Shown: piece by piece, positions 1 through 9,157 of the stretch | Layout of the letters: each line of letters opens with the position of its first letter | Numbering within the stretch: the first letter of the stretch is position 1 | From: Deltaproteobacteria bacterium | Lineage (GTDB): Bacteria > Myxococcota_A > UBA9042 > DTJE01 | Direction of reading: 5' to 3' | DNA length: 64,000 nt | Assembly (NCBI GenBank): GCA_029555025.1 | Contig: JAKPTZ010000093.1 | Coordinates: 1 to 64,000 of the forward strand | Position numbers and translations under genes: made by a program | The notes under the pieces: model-generated | What the model was told of the DNA's origin: nothing | Databases searched by the model: none | What the model saw: only the letters and a program-made list of their open reading frames with translations

Positions 1-3000
1 TCCGTCAGTACCGCTGCTGCCGTTCGCACCGGCTCCGCCAAAACCGCCGTAAATGATGTTGTCACGGACAACAAGGGCGGACGTGCAGTTCACGATGTAA
101 AGGCCATAGGAGTTTCCACCGGGATTGAAGTTCGCCGGTCCATGAACCAGGAATCCTTCAAACAGCGTTGACGTCGAAATGTTCTGCGCCGTTACAGACA
201 TCAGGTGACCGGCGCCCGAGGACGGTCCGCGAATCGTCGTCAAGGTCGTTTCGACATCACGCTCCCAGGTATCTGCGCGGTAGCCGCCCTTCATGTTGAT
301 TCCAGCCGTAATCGTCACCGCCTCGGCATACTCGCCGTTCGAAACCAGAACGTTGGTCCTGCCAAGCGTGCCCGCGCGGGTAATACCGTACTGAATCGTC
401 AGGCACGGATACTGACCGATCCCAAGCACCGACGGCGCAAGTCCGCAACCGGCGTTGTCCGCCGCCATCGGGTCGTTGTGGGATACATACACCGCCGTCT
501 CGTCAAGGAAGAACTCGCAGCCGTCGTCCGGAATCTCGTTCAGGTCATACCATCCCGCATCGCAAACCATGTTGCACTTCGGAACCCCGGAAGAATCGCA
601 TTCGCCGGACGCATTCGGCAGGTCGTAAATCTGCGTGCAGTCCGTGAAGCAGTTCCCGCACGCTTCGTCCATCACGTAATACACGCCACTCTTGAACGTT
701 TCGTCCGTCTGACCGTCGCAGTCGTTATCCAGGTAATCGCACGTCTCGGCAGACGGCGTTCCCTGGGTGGCGTTGCATTCAACGCCGGTCTGCGCAACGG
801 TGCACTGCCATGTCCCGGTCGCCTGGCACTGGCCGACGCCCGCGCTGCAAACCTGGCCCTTGGTCGGGAAATCTTCGTCGGTAAGGCTGTCACAGTCGTT
901 GTCAAGGCCGTCGCACAGTTCGGCAACCGGGGAACCCGGAGAGGCATTGCACTGGACATTGGTCTTGTCGACCGTACACACATAGACGCCACTGGCAACG
1001 CATTCACCGACACCGGCCTGGCACGCGGTTCCCTTGTTCAGCCAGGTTTCGTCGGTGTCGCCGTCGCAGTCGTTATCCAGGTTGTCGCACTGTTCCGCCG
1101 TCGGACTGCCCACCACCGCATTGCATTCGACATCAAGCTGATCCGCGCTGCAGACATACACGCCGTTCGCCTGACAGGCCCCGACTCCAGCCTCGCAGGC
1201 AGTTCCCTTGTTCGTCCATGTCTCGTCGATGCTGCCGTCGCAGTCGTTGTCCTTGCCGTCGCACAGTTCCGCAACCGGCGAACCTTCAACTGCGTTGCAT
1301 TCCACGCCCGTCATGTCCCCGGTACATACATAAACACCGTTTGACAGACATTCGCCAATACCCGACTGACATGAGCGTCCCTTGTTGGTCCAGTCTTCAT
1401 CGATGCTGCCGTCGCAGTCGTTATCCAGGCCATCGCACTGTTCCGCGACAGGCAGGCCAGGTTCCGCATCGCACTCGACACCAGTCTGGGCGACGTTGCA
1501 CACATAGACACCGGCATCAAGGCATTCACCAACGCCTTCCTGACAGGCTCGACCCTTGTTCGTCCAGGTCTCGTCGATGCTGCCGTTGCAATTGTTATCA
1601 AGGCCGTCGCAAAGTTCCGCGACCGGAGTCCCCGGGTTCGCGTTGCATTCCACGCCACTGAGATCGGCCGTGCAGACGATGACGCCCGTGTCAAGGCATT
1701 CGCCAACGCCTTCCTGGCAGGCAAAGCCCTTGTTCGTCCAGGTCTCGTCGATGCTGCCGTCACAGTCGTTATCCTTGCCGTCGCACAGTTCGGCAACAGG
1801 CGTTCCCGGGTTGGCGCTGCATTCGACGCCAGCCAGATCCGCCGTGCAAACCCAGACGCCGCTGGCAAGGCACTCGCCAACGCCTTCCTGGCAAGCGGTG
1901 CCCTTATTGGTCCAGTCTTCGTCGATGTTGCCGTCGCAGTCGTTGTCAAGGCCGTCACACTGTTCCGCGATCGGCAGGCCCGGTTCCGCGTCGCACTCGA
2001 TTCCGGTCTGATCCGCCGTGCAAACCCAGACGCCGGCATCAAGGCATTCGCCAATGCCTTCCTGACACGCACGCCCCTTGTTCGCCCAGGTCTCGTCGAT
2101 GCTGCCGTCGCAGTCGTTATCAAGGCCGTCGCAAAGTTCCGCGACCGGGGTTCCGGGATTCGCGTTGCATTCCACGCTGCTCAGATCCGCCGTGCAGACC
2201 CAGACACCCGTATCAAGGCATTCGCCGACGCCTTCCTGACAGGCCGTGCCCTTGTTCGTCCAAGTCTCGTCGATGCTGCCGTTACAGTTGTTATCCTTGC
2301 CATCGCACAGTTCAGCGACCGGTGTCCCCGGATTCGCGTTGCACTCGACGCCGCTCAAATCCGCCGTGCAGACCCAGACACCCGTATCAAGGCATTCGCC
2401 GACGCCTTCCTGACAGGCCGTGCCCTTGTTCGTCCAAGTCTCGTCGATGCTGCCGTTACAGTTGTTATCCTTGCCATCGCACAGTTCAGCAACCGGTGTC
2501 CCCGGATTCGCGTTGCACTCGACGCCGCTCAGATCCGCCGTGCACACGATTACGCCCGTATCAAGGCATTCGCCAACGCCTTCCTGGCAGGCAAAGCCCT
2601 TGTTCGCCCAGGTCTCGTCGATGCTGCCGTTGCAGTCGTTGTCCTTGCCATCGCAAAGTTCCGCAACCGGAGTGCCGGGATTCGCGCTGCATTCCACGCC
2701 GCTCAGGTCCGCCGTGCACGTCCAGACGCCGTTGGCGAGGCATTCGCCAACGCCTTCCTGGCAGGCCGTTCCCTTGTTCGTCCAGTCTTCATCGATGCTG
2801 CCGTCGCAGTCGTTGTCAAGGCCGTCGCAAAGTTCCGCCACCGGAGTGCCGGGATTCGCGCTGCATTCGACATCACTCAGGTCCGCCGTGCACGTCCAGA
2901 CGCCGTTCGCAAGGCATTCGCCAACGCCTTCCTGACAGGCTCGACCCAGATTGACCCAATCCTCGTCGATGCTGCCGTCGCAGTCGTTGTCAATGTCGTC

Positions 3001-6000
3001 GCACTGTTCACCGACGGGCAAGCCAGGTTCGGCGCTGCATTCGACCCCGCTGAGATCGGCCGTGCACACCCAGACGCCGGTGTCCGAACAAGCACCAACA
3101 CCTTCCCTGCAGTCCGTGCCCTTGTTCGTCCATGTCTCGTCGATGCTGCCATTACAATTGTTGTCAAGGCCGTCGCACAGTTCGGCAACCGGCGTTCCAG
3201 GATTCGCGTTGCATTCCACGCCGCTCAAATCCGCCGTGCAGACCCAGACGCCGGTATCAAGGCATTCGCCGACGCCTTCCTGACAGGCCGTGCCCTTGTT
3301 CGTCCAGGTCTCGTCAATGGAGCCATTACAGTCGTTATCCTTGCCATCGCACAGTTCCGCGACCGGTGTCCCCGGATTCGCGTTGCACTCGACGCCGCTC
3401 AGATCCGCCGTGCACACGATTACGCCCGTATCAAGGCATTCGCCAACGCCTTCCTGGCACGCAAAGCCCTTGTTCGTCCACGTTTCGTCTATGCTGCCGT
3501 CGCAGTCGTTATCCTTGCCGTCGCACAGTTCGGCAACCGGCGTTCCAGGATTCGCGCTGCATTCAACCCCGCTCAGATCAGCGGTACAAAGCCAGACGCC
3601 GTTCGCAAGGCATTCGCCAACGCCTTCCTGGCAGGCGGTACCCTTGTTTGTCCAGTCTTCATCGATGCTGCCGTCGCAGTCGTTATCCTTGCCGTCGCAC
3701 AGTTCGGCAACAGGCGTTCCCGGGTTGGCGCTGCATTCGACGCCGCTCAGATCAGCGGTACAAGTCCAAACGCCGCTCGCGAGGCATTCGCCCACGCCTT
3801 CCTGACAGGCCGTACCCTTGTTCGTCCACGTCTCGTCGATGCTGCCGTCGCAGTCGTTGTCAAGGCCGTCACACTGTTCCGCGACAGGCAGGCCAGGTTC
3901 CGCGTCGCACTCGATTCCGGTCTGATCCGCCGTGCAGACCCAGACACCGGTATCCAGACATTCGCCAACGCCTTCCTGACATGCGCGACCCTTGTTCGTC
4001 CAGGTCTCGTCGATGCTGCCGTTACAGTTGTTGTCAAGGCCGTCGCACAGTTCGGCGACAGGCGCGCCGGGATTCGCGTTGCATTCCACGCCGCTTTGAT
4101 CGGCCGTGCAGACGATGACGCCGGTATCAAGGCATTCGCCGACGCCTTCCTGGCATGCGAAGCCCTTGTTCGTCCAGGTCTCGTCGATGCTGCCGTCGCA
4201 GTCGTTGTCAAGGCCGTCGCACAGTTCGGCGACAGGCGTTCCAGGATTCGCGTTGCATTCCACGCCGCTCAAGTCGGCCGTGCAGACGATGACGCCGTTC
4301 GCAAGGCATTCGCCCACGCCTTCCTGGCAGGCGGTACCCTTGTTCGTCCAGTCTTCATCGATGCTGCCGTCGCAGTCGTTATCAAGGCCGTCGCACAGTT
4401 CGGCAACCGGCGTTCCCGGGTTGGCGCTGCATTCAACATCACTCAGATCGGCCGTGCACGTCCAGACGCCCGTCGCAAGGCATTCGCCAACACCTTCCTG
4501 GCAGGCTCGGGCCAGGTTCACCCACTCCTCGTCAATACTGCCGTCGCAGTCGTTATCAATGTCGTCACAAAGTTCAGCTACCGGATCGCCCGGTTCGGCG
4601 CTGCATTCAACCCCGCCGAGGTCAGCCGAACACACCCAGACTCCGGTATCCGAACACGCGCCAATGCCTTCCCTGCAGTCCGTTCCCTTGTTCGTCCAGG
4701 TCTCGTCGATGCTGCCGTTGCAGTTGTTGTCAAGGCCGTCGCAAAGCTCCGCGACCGGCGTGCCGGGATTCGCGTTGCATTCCACGCCGCTTTGATCGGC
4801 CGTGCAGACGATGACGCCCGTATCAAGACACTCGCCAACGCCTTCCTGGCATGCAAAGCCCTTGTTCGTCCAGGTCTCGTCGATGCTGCCGTCGCAGTCG
4901 TTATCAAGGCCGTCGCACAGTTCGGCAACCGGCGTTCCAGGATTCGCGCTGCATTCAACCCCGCTCAGATCCGCCATGCAGACGATGACGCCGTTCGCAA
5001 GGCATTCGCCGACACCTTCCTGGCAGGCGGTACCCTTGTTTGTCCAGTCTTCATCGATGCCGCCGTCGCAGTCGTTATCCTTGCCGTCGCACAGTTCCGC
5101 GACAGGCGTTCCCGGGTTGGCGCTGCATTCCACGCCGCTCAGATCCGCCATGCACGTCCAGACGCCGTTGGCAAGACATTCACCGACGCCTTCCTGGCAG
5201 GCCGTGCCCTTGTTTGTCCAGTCTTCATCGATGCTGCCATCGCAGTCGTTATCAAGGCCGTCGCACAGTTCCACGACTGGCGCGCCCGGCTCCGCGTCAC
5301 ACTCGATGCCGGACTGATCCGCCGTGCAGACCCAGACACCGGTATCAAAACACTCACCCACGCCTTCCTGGCAGGCCCGGCCCTTATTGGTCCACGTCTC
5401 GTCAATGCTGCCGTCGCAGTCGTTGTCGATTCCGTCACAAAGTTCCGCGACCGCCGTTCCCGGATTCGCGCTGCATTCGATACCGCTGAAGTCCGCGGTG
5501 CAGACCCAGACACCGGTGTCCAGGCAGGCTCCGACGCCCTCGTTGCATGGCCGCCCCTTGTCCGTCCAGGTCTCGTCGATGCTGCCGTTGCAGTTATTAT
5601 CAAGGCCGTCACAAAGTTCCGCCACCGGAGTCCCCGGATTCGCGTTGCATTCCACGCCGCTCAGATCGGCCGTGCAGACGATGACGCCCGTATCAAGGCA
5701 TTCGCCAACGCCTTCCTGACAGGCAAAACCCTTGTTTGTCCAGTCTTCATCGATGCTGCCGTCGCAGTCGTTGTCAAGGCCGTCGCACAATTCGGCAACA
5801 GGCGTTCCAGGATTCGCGCTGCATTCGACGCCGCTCAGATCCGCCGTACAGACGATGACGCCGTTCGCAAGGCATTCACCCACGCCTTCCTGGCAGGCGC
5901 GACCCAGATCGGCCCAGTCTTCATCGATACTGCCGTCGCAGTCGTTGTCGATTCCGTCGCAGATTTCGGGCGATGGGGTACCTGCAACCACGCTGCATTC

Positions 6001-8961
6001 AATGCCCGACATATCGGCCATGCATCGGAAAACGCCCGTCGCGCGGCACGCGCCCTGGCCGACCACGCATACGGTTTCCCGTTCCGGCCATAATTCGTCG
6101 ATCTCAAGGTCGCAGTCGTTATCAAGGCCGTCACAAAGTTCCTGGCCTGCAAGTCCCTCGATCGCATCGCACGCCAGTCCACTCTGATCCGCACTGCAGA
6201 TCCATACACCGTTCGCGAAGCACTCGCCCACGCCCACGGCGCAGACCCGCCCCTTCAGCAGGTAGTCTTCATCGACGCTGCCGTCGCAGTCGTTATCCCT
6301 GTCATCACAGGTTTCATCGACCGGAGTCCCCTGGACGGCGTTGCATTCCACGCCCAGGCCGCCCGCCTGGCATACATAGGTTCCGCTGGCAAGGCACTCG
6401 CCCGTCCCGACGAAACACACCTTTCCGTAGTCCGGGAAGTCCTCGTCAACCGAGTTGTCGCAGTCGTTATCCTTCAGGTCGCAGATTTCGGAAACAGGCT
6501 CGCCCGCAACAGCCGTGCACTCCACGCCGTCGCCAACCGCGTTGCACACGATATTTCCAGTGCCAAGGCATTCCCCGATACCGGCCGTGCACGTCGAACC
6601 GACCGACGGGAAGGGCTCGTCGATCAGGCCGTTGCAGTCATCGTCGTTGTTGTTGCAGATTTCCACCGACGGGGTCTGGGCATTGCACACGGTCCAGCCG
6701 GTCGCCGGCTGACACGTCTGATCGCCAAAGCACCGACCGAAGGAATTCGAAATGACGCATGCACGGACATGACCCGCGTTTGCGGCAAGGCAGTCGCACG
6801 AATTCGACTGCGGGAAACACTTGAAAAGGGGCTGGCCCAGGTCGTTCGTCTCGCGGCAGTAATAACCTTCCGGACAAGTCTTACGATCGGGATCAAGTTC
6901 CGGACGCAACGCGTCCTCGCTGCAATCCCACATGCAGTATGTATTTCCAACCGAGTCCGCCGGGATGCACACGTCGCCCGGAATCTGGCAACTCGCATCG
7001 CTGCTGCAAGCAAGACACTGCGACTCGGGGAACCGCTGACATGAAAGATCCGACGCCTTCCACCAGCCCTCGTTGCAGTAATCGACCAGGCATACGGGCT
7101 GCGGACCGGTCGCGTCGCACTTCATGACCGCGTTCTGCACCAGGCCCGCGCACGAAACGTTGCACGCGCCGCAGTGGTCGTAATTGTTGTACTTGTTCGT
7201 TCCGGCCAGCTTGAAATCCTCGTCCGTCTCTCCGTTGCAGTTATCATCGATCGCGTTGCAGACTTCAGCGGATGGCATCTTCGCGGGACATACCCATTCC
7301 TTCCCGGATGGAGTGTCCTGGCAGGACCACGTCCCGCCGCACGTGTATTCCGTTCCAGACACAGGATCGGTCCACGATTTCTCGCACGGATCCGGGGGCT
7401 GGATCGGATCGTCATCGACCAGCCCGTTGCAATCGTTGTCAATCGCGTCACAGATTTCGTCAGCGGGAACCCTGGCCGAGCAGTTCACCCAGCCAACAGC
7501 CCCGTCACAGACCTCGTTACCCTGGCACGTTCCGAATTCATTCACGATTTCGCAGATTCGCTTGATCCCGTGGTTCGCCTGCGTGCACTCGCAGGTTCCC
7601 GAAATCGGAACGCACTGCATCGAACCGGCAACGTCCGAACACTGATAACCTCCAGGACACTCCGGGCCGTAAATGCCGTCCGGACTGCAGTCCCGGCCGC
7701 AGTACTTACCCGACTCGAACTGGATACACTTGTTGACTTCGGATCCGCAGTTCGAATCCTGCTCACAGGGAACGCAAAGGCTTGAAATCGCCGGACGACA
7801 AAGCTGCGGACCGGCCTTCAGGTATCCCTGGATGCACTCCTCGACCACGCACTGGGGAACATCCTCCGGATTGATGCCGGGATCGCACGACGTCGTCTTC
7901 GCGAACGGAATCAGACCATCGCAACCGACCCCGCACTGCCCGCAGTTCTCCTCGCTGACGTACTTACCGTCAACCTTGAAGTCCTCGTCCGTGCTGCCGT
8001 CGCAGTTGTCGTCCAGATAGTTGCAGGTCTCGGCCGCCGGTATCGGCCCGAAACAATCCCAGCCATCCTGACCCCGACAAAGCCATTCACCGCGACACGA
8101 ACCGATCCCGTCCACCGTATTGAAGCAATCGCCCACCGGAAGTTCCGGATTGTCGTCCGAAATCCGGTTGCAGTCGTTGTCCAGTCCGTCGCAGATTTCC
8201 GCCGTCGGCTCCGCCGCCGAACATTCGCTCCAGCCAGTTGCAAGATTACACGTCTGGAACCCGAGACACGTACCGGCTTCGTTGTCCTTCGAGCAGGGGC
8301 GCTGCTCAGTATCGTTCTTCAGGCGGCAGGTGCACGTCCCGTTCGAGGGAATGCACTGCGTTGACTTCCTTGAAGTCTCGGGATCCGTTGCCTCGACGCA
8401 GTCGTAACCGTCGGGACACGCCGAATACTCCGAACAGGAACGGCTGCAGAAGTTGCCTTCCTCGTATGGCAGGCAAAGACCGTCCGCGCACTGTGAATTC
8501 TTGACGCACGACCGGCAGAGGAATACCCCCGAAGGCATGCACAGCGTGACAGGATCCCCAACGACGATAACCGTCCGGCAAGACCAGTCGTCTGGGCAGT
8601 CGTTGTTGCAACGCCTGGAACAAACCAGGCCGTTAACGTCCTCGACGCAGTAACCGGAATTGCAGTCGGTGTTGTCCAGGCACGGGTAGCCGAACTCGCG
8701 CGGCAGCGGCCCGGTATCACCGTTTGAATCGGGCACGTTGGTATCGACTCCGATCAGGTCGATTCCGATATCCTCGCCGATGCGGTCTTCCTGATTGTCC
8801 GGAAGGATGTCCTTCGGCGGGATTGTGTCGCCGGCAACGTCCGAACCGTTGTCCGAACCCGGGATGTCATATTGGAGTACCGGCCCGTCGGAACAGGACA
8901 GCGCGAAAAGACCGGTCGCAACAACGACGGCAAAAATGCGAATCGAAAGAAGACTTCTCAT
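1..8961 (-). CDS. Giant Cys-rich, metal-binding-repeat surface lipoprotein with beta-helix (partial, C-terminus off the left edge)
   Basis: The ATG at 8961 follows a GGAGG Shine-Dalgarno and the frame stays open to base 1, at least 2,987 codons. The N-terminus is a lipoprotein signal ending in LFALSC, so Cys22 or thereabouts is the lipidated residue, followed by an Asp-rich tether. Residues to about 768 form a non-repetitive Cys-rich region with several DNDCNG/DNDCDG motifs. Residues about 769-2740 are 34 tandem 58-residue units, each with six Cys and a DNDCDGSIDE loop that resembles MopE-type 'putative metal-binding' and thrombospondin-type-3 Ca2+ loops. After the array come a short Cys-rich linker and the beginning of a right-handed beta-helix (TITAGINMKGGYRADTWERD) that turns Gly-rich at the window edge. 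I infer a secreted, surface-anchored, disulfide-stabilised, metal-binding fibre or adhesin; no catalytic domain is seen. It has its own promoter and a shorter paralogue at 37.8-40.4 kb. Confidence 0.9.
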   Translation of the reverse strand, partial: MRSLLSIRIFAVVVATGLFALSCSDGPVLQYDIPGSDNGSDVAGDTIPPKDILPDNQEDRIGEDIGIDLIGVDTNVPDSNGDTGPLPREFGYPCLDNTDCNSGYCVEDVNGLVCSRRCNNDCPDDWSCRTVIVVGDPVTLCMPSGVFLCRSCVKNSQCADGLCLPYEEGNFCSRSCSEYSACPDGYDCVEATDPETSRKSTQCIPSNGTCTCRLKNDTEQRPCSKDNEAGTCLGFQTCNLATGWSECSAAEPTAEICDGLDNDCNRISDDNPELPVGDCFNTVDGIGSCRGEWLCRGQDGWDCFGPIPAAETCNYLDDNCDGSTDEDFKVDGKYVSEENCGQCGVGCDGLIPFAKTTSCDPGINPEDVPQCVVEECIQGYLKAGPQLCRPAISSLCVPCEQDSNCGSEVNKCIQFESGKYCGRDCSPDGIYGPECPGGYQCSDVAGSMQCVPISGTCECTQANHGIKRICEIVNEFGTCQGNEVCDGAVGWVNCSARVPADEICDAIDNDCNGLVDDDPIQPPDPCEKSWTDPVSGTEYTCGGTWSCQDTPSGKEWVCPAKMPSAEVCNAIDDNCNGETDEDFKLAGTNKYNNYDHCGACNVSCAGLVQNAVMKCDATGPQPVCLVDYCNEGWWKASDLSCQRFPESQCLACSSDASCQIPGDVCIPADSVGNTYCMWDCSEDALRPELDPDRKTCPEGYYCRETNDLGQPLFKCFPQSNSCDCLAANAGHVRACVISNSFGRCFGDQTCQPATGWTVCNAQTPSVEICNNNDDDCNGLIDEPFPSVGSTCTAGIGECLGTGNIVCNAVGDGVECTAVAGEPVSEICDLKDNDCDNSVDEDFPDYGKVCFVGTGECLASGTYVCQAGGLGVECNAVQGTPVDETCDDRDNDCDGSVDEDYLLKGRVCAVGVGECFANGVWICSADQSGLACDAIEGLAGQELCDGLDNDCDLEIDELWPERETVCVVGQGACRATGVFRCMADMSGIECSVVAGTPSPEICDGIDNDCDGSIDEDWADLGRACQEGVGECLANGVIVCTADLSGVECSANPGTPVAELCDGLDNDCDGSIDEDWTNKGFACQEGVGECLDTGVIVCTADLSGVECNANPGTPVAELCDGLDNNCNGSIDETWTDKGRPCNEGVGACLDTGVWVCTADFSGIECSANPGTAVAELCDGIDNDCDGSIDETWTNKGRACQEGVGECFDTGVWVCTADQSGIECDAEPGAPVVELCDGLDNDCDGSIDEDWTNKGTACQEGVGECLANGVWTCMADLSGVECSANPGTPVAELCDGKDNDCDGGIDEDWTNKGTACQEGVGECLANGVIVCMADLSGVECSANPGTPVAELCDGLDNDCDGSIDETWTNKGFACQEGVGECLDTGVIVCTADQSGVECNANPGTPVAELCDGLDNNCNGSIDETWTNKGTDCREGIGACSDTGVWVCSADLGGVECSAEPGDPVAELCDDIDNDCDGSIDEEWVNLARACQEGVGECLATGVWTCTADLSDVECSANPGTPVAELCDGLDNDCDGSIDEDWTNKGTACQEGVGECLANGVIVCTADLSGVECNANPGTPVAELCDGLDNDCDGSIDETWTNKGFACQEGVGECLDTGVIVCTADQSGVECNANPGAPVAELCDGLDNNCNGSIDETWTNKGRACQEGVGECLDTGVWVCTADQTGIECDAEPGLPVAEQCDGLDNDCDGSIDETWTNKGTACQEGVGECLASGVWTCTADLSGVECSANPGTPVAELCDGKDNDCDGSIDEDWTNKGTACQEGVGECLANGVWLCTADLSGVECSANPGTPVAELCDGKDNDCDGSIDETWTNKGFACQEGVGECLDTGVIVCTADLSGVECNANPGTPVAELCDGKDNDCNGSIDETWTNKGTACQEGVGECLDTGVWVCTADLSGVECNANPGTPVAELCDGLDNNCNGSIDETWTNKGTDCREGVGACSDTGVWVCTADLSGVECSAEPGLPVGEQCDDIDNDCDGSIDEDWVNLGRACQEGVGECLANGVWTCTADLSDVECSANPGTPVAELCDGLDNDCDGSIDEDWTNKGTACQEGVGECLANGVWTCTADLSGVECSANPGTPVAELCDGKDNDCNGSIDETWANKGFACQEGVGECLDTGVIVCTADLSGVECNANPGTPVAELCDGKDNNCNGSIDETWTNKGTACQEGVGECLDTGVWVCTADLSGVECNANPGTPVAELCDGKDNNCNGSIDETWTNKGTACQEGVGECLDTGVWVCTADLSSVECNANPGTPVAELCDGLDNDCDGSIDETWANKGRACQEGIGECLDAGVWVCTADQTGIECDAEPGLPIAEQCDGLDNDCDGNIDEDWTNKGTACQEGVGECLASGVWVCTADLAGVECSANPGTPVAELCDGKDNDCDGSIDETWTNKGFACQEGVGECLDTGVIVCTADLSGVECNANPGTPVAELCDGLDNNCNGSIDETWTNKGRACQEGVGECLDAGVYVCNVAQTGVECDAEPGLPVAEQCDGLDNDCDGSIDEDWTNKGRSCQSGIGECLSNGVYVCTGDMTGVECNAVEGSPVAELCDGKDNDCDGSIDETWTNKGTACEAGVGACQANGVYVCSADQLDVECNAVVGSPTAEQCDNLDNDCDGDTDETWLNKGTACQAGVGECVASGVYVCTVDKTNVQCNASPGSPVAELCDGLDNDCDSLTDEDFPTKGQVCSAGVGQCQATGTWQCTVAQTGVECNATQGTPSAETCDYLDNDCDGQTDETFKSGVYYVMDEACGNCFTDCTQIYDLPNASGECDSSGVPKCNMVCDAGWYDLNEIPDDGCEFFLDETAVYVSHNDPMAADNAGCGLAPSVLGIGQYPCLTIQYGITRAGTLGRTNVLVSNGEYAEAVTITAGINMKGGYRADTWERDVETTLTTIRGPSSGAGHLMSVTAQNISTSTLFEGFLVHGPANFNPGGNSYGLYIVNCTSALVVRDNIIYGGFGGAGANGSSGTDG
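700..6657 (-). repeat. Tandem array of 174-bp (58-residue) units, 34 complete plus one partial, inside the giant lipoprotein
   Basis: The DCDG/NCNG core recurs at exactly 174-bp steps: taking the base just before the conserved core on the plus strand, the series is 714, 888, 1062 and so on through 6456 and 6630, with all 35 positions in register and no indel. Units at the two ends are more diverged than the central ones, as expected for an array that turns over by unequal exchange. About nine units carry NCNG instead of DCDG. Two neighbouring units (about 2187-2360 and 2361-2534) differ at only two bases. Confidence 0.97.
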
Positions 8962-9018
8962 GATAAATCCTCCGGGAACGGCGACGGACTGAAAAACAAT
9001 GCCTAACCCGCTGTTTTC

Positions 9019-9035
9019 AAGGGCCAAAAGGCCCT
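9019..9035 (-). other. Short hairpin in the leader of the giant lipoprotein gene
   Basis: On the minus strand the sequence AGGGCC-TTTT-GGCCCT forms a GC-rich hairpin with a 4-base loop, about 60 bases before the start codon at 8961 and downstream of the promoter at 9064-9092. It is not followed by a U-run, so it is not a convincing intrinsic terminator; an RNA-stability or leader structure is possible. Confidence 0.45.
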
Positions 9036-9063
9036 GCCAGGGAACACTTGAGTTAACTGCACG

Positions 9064-9092
9064 ATTCTATCGGTGAACAGGCCCTGTGTAAA
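9064..9092 (-). promoter_or_regulatory. Sigma-70-type promoter of the giant lipoprotein gene
   Basis: On the minus strand TTTACA (9092-9087), a 17-base spacer and TAGAAT (9069-9064) give a near-consensus housekeeping promoter. The expected transcript start is near 9057, leaving a leader of about 95 bases before the ATG at 8961. Confidence 0.7.
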
Positions 9093-9157
9093 GGAACGCT
9101 CATGAAAAACACATGAAATATCGAGAAAAATTCAAGGGCTGGAAACCGCACGCAATG

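Noticed and set aside
4096-6093. Long plus-strand reading frames (up to 665 codons) across the repeat array
   Set aside because: They are antisense to the true repeat protein. The 174-base period is a multiple of three and the units lack stop triplets on the other strand, so open frames arise automatically; the translations lack start signals and any coherent domain.
700-6657. CRISPR-like regular repetition
   Set aside because: Units are 174 bases, contiguous without spacers, in coding frame and diverged at codon level; this is a protein repeat array.
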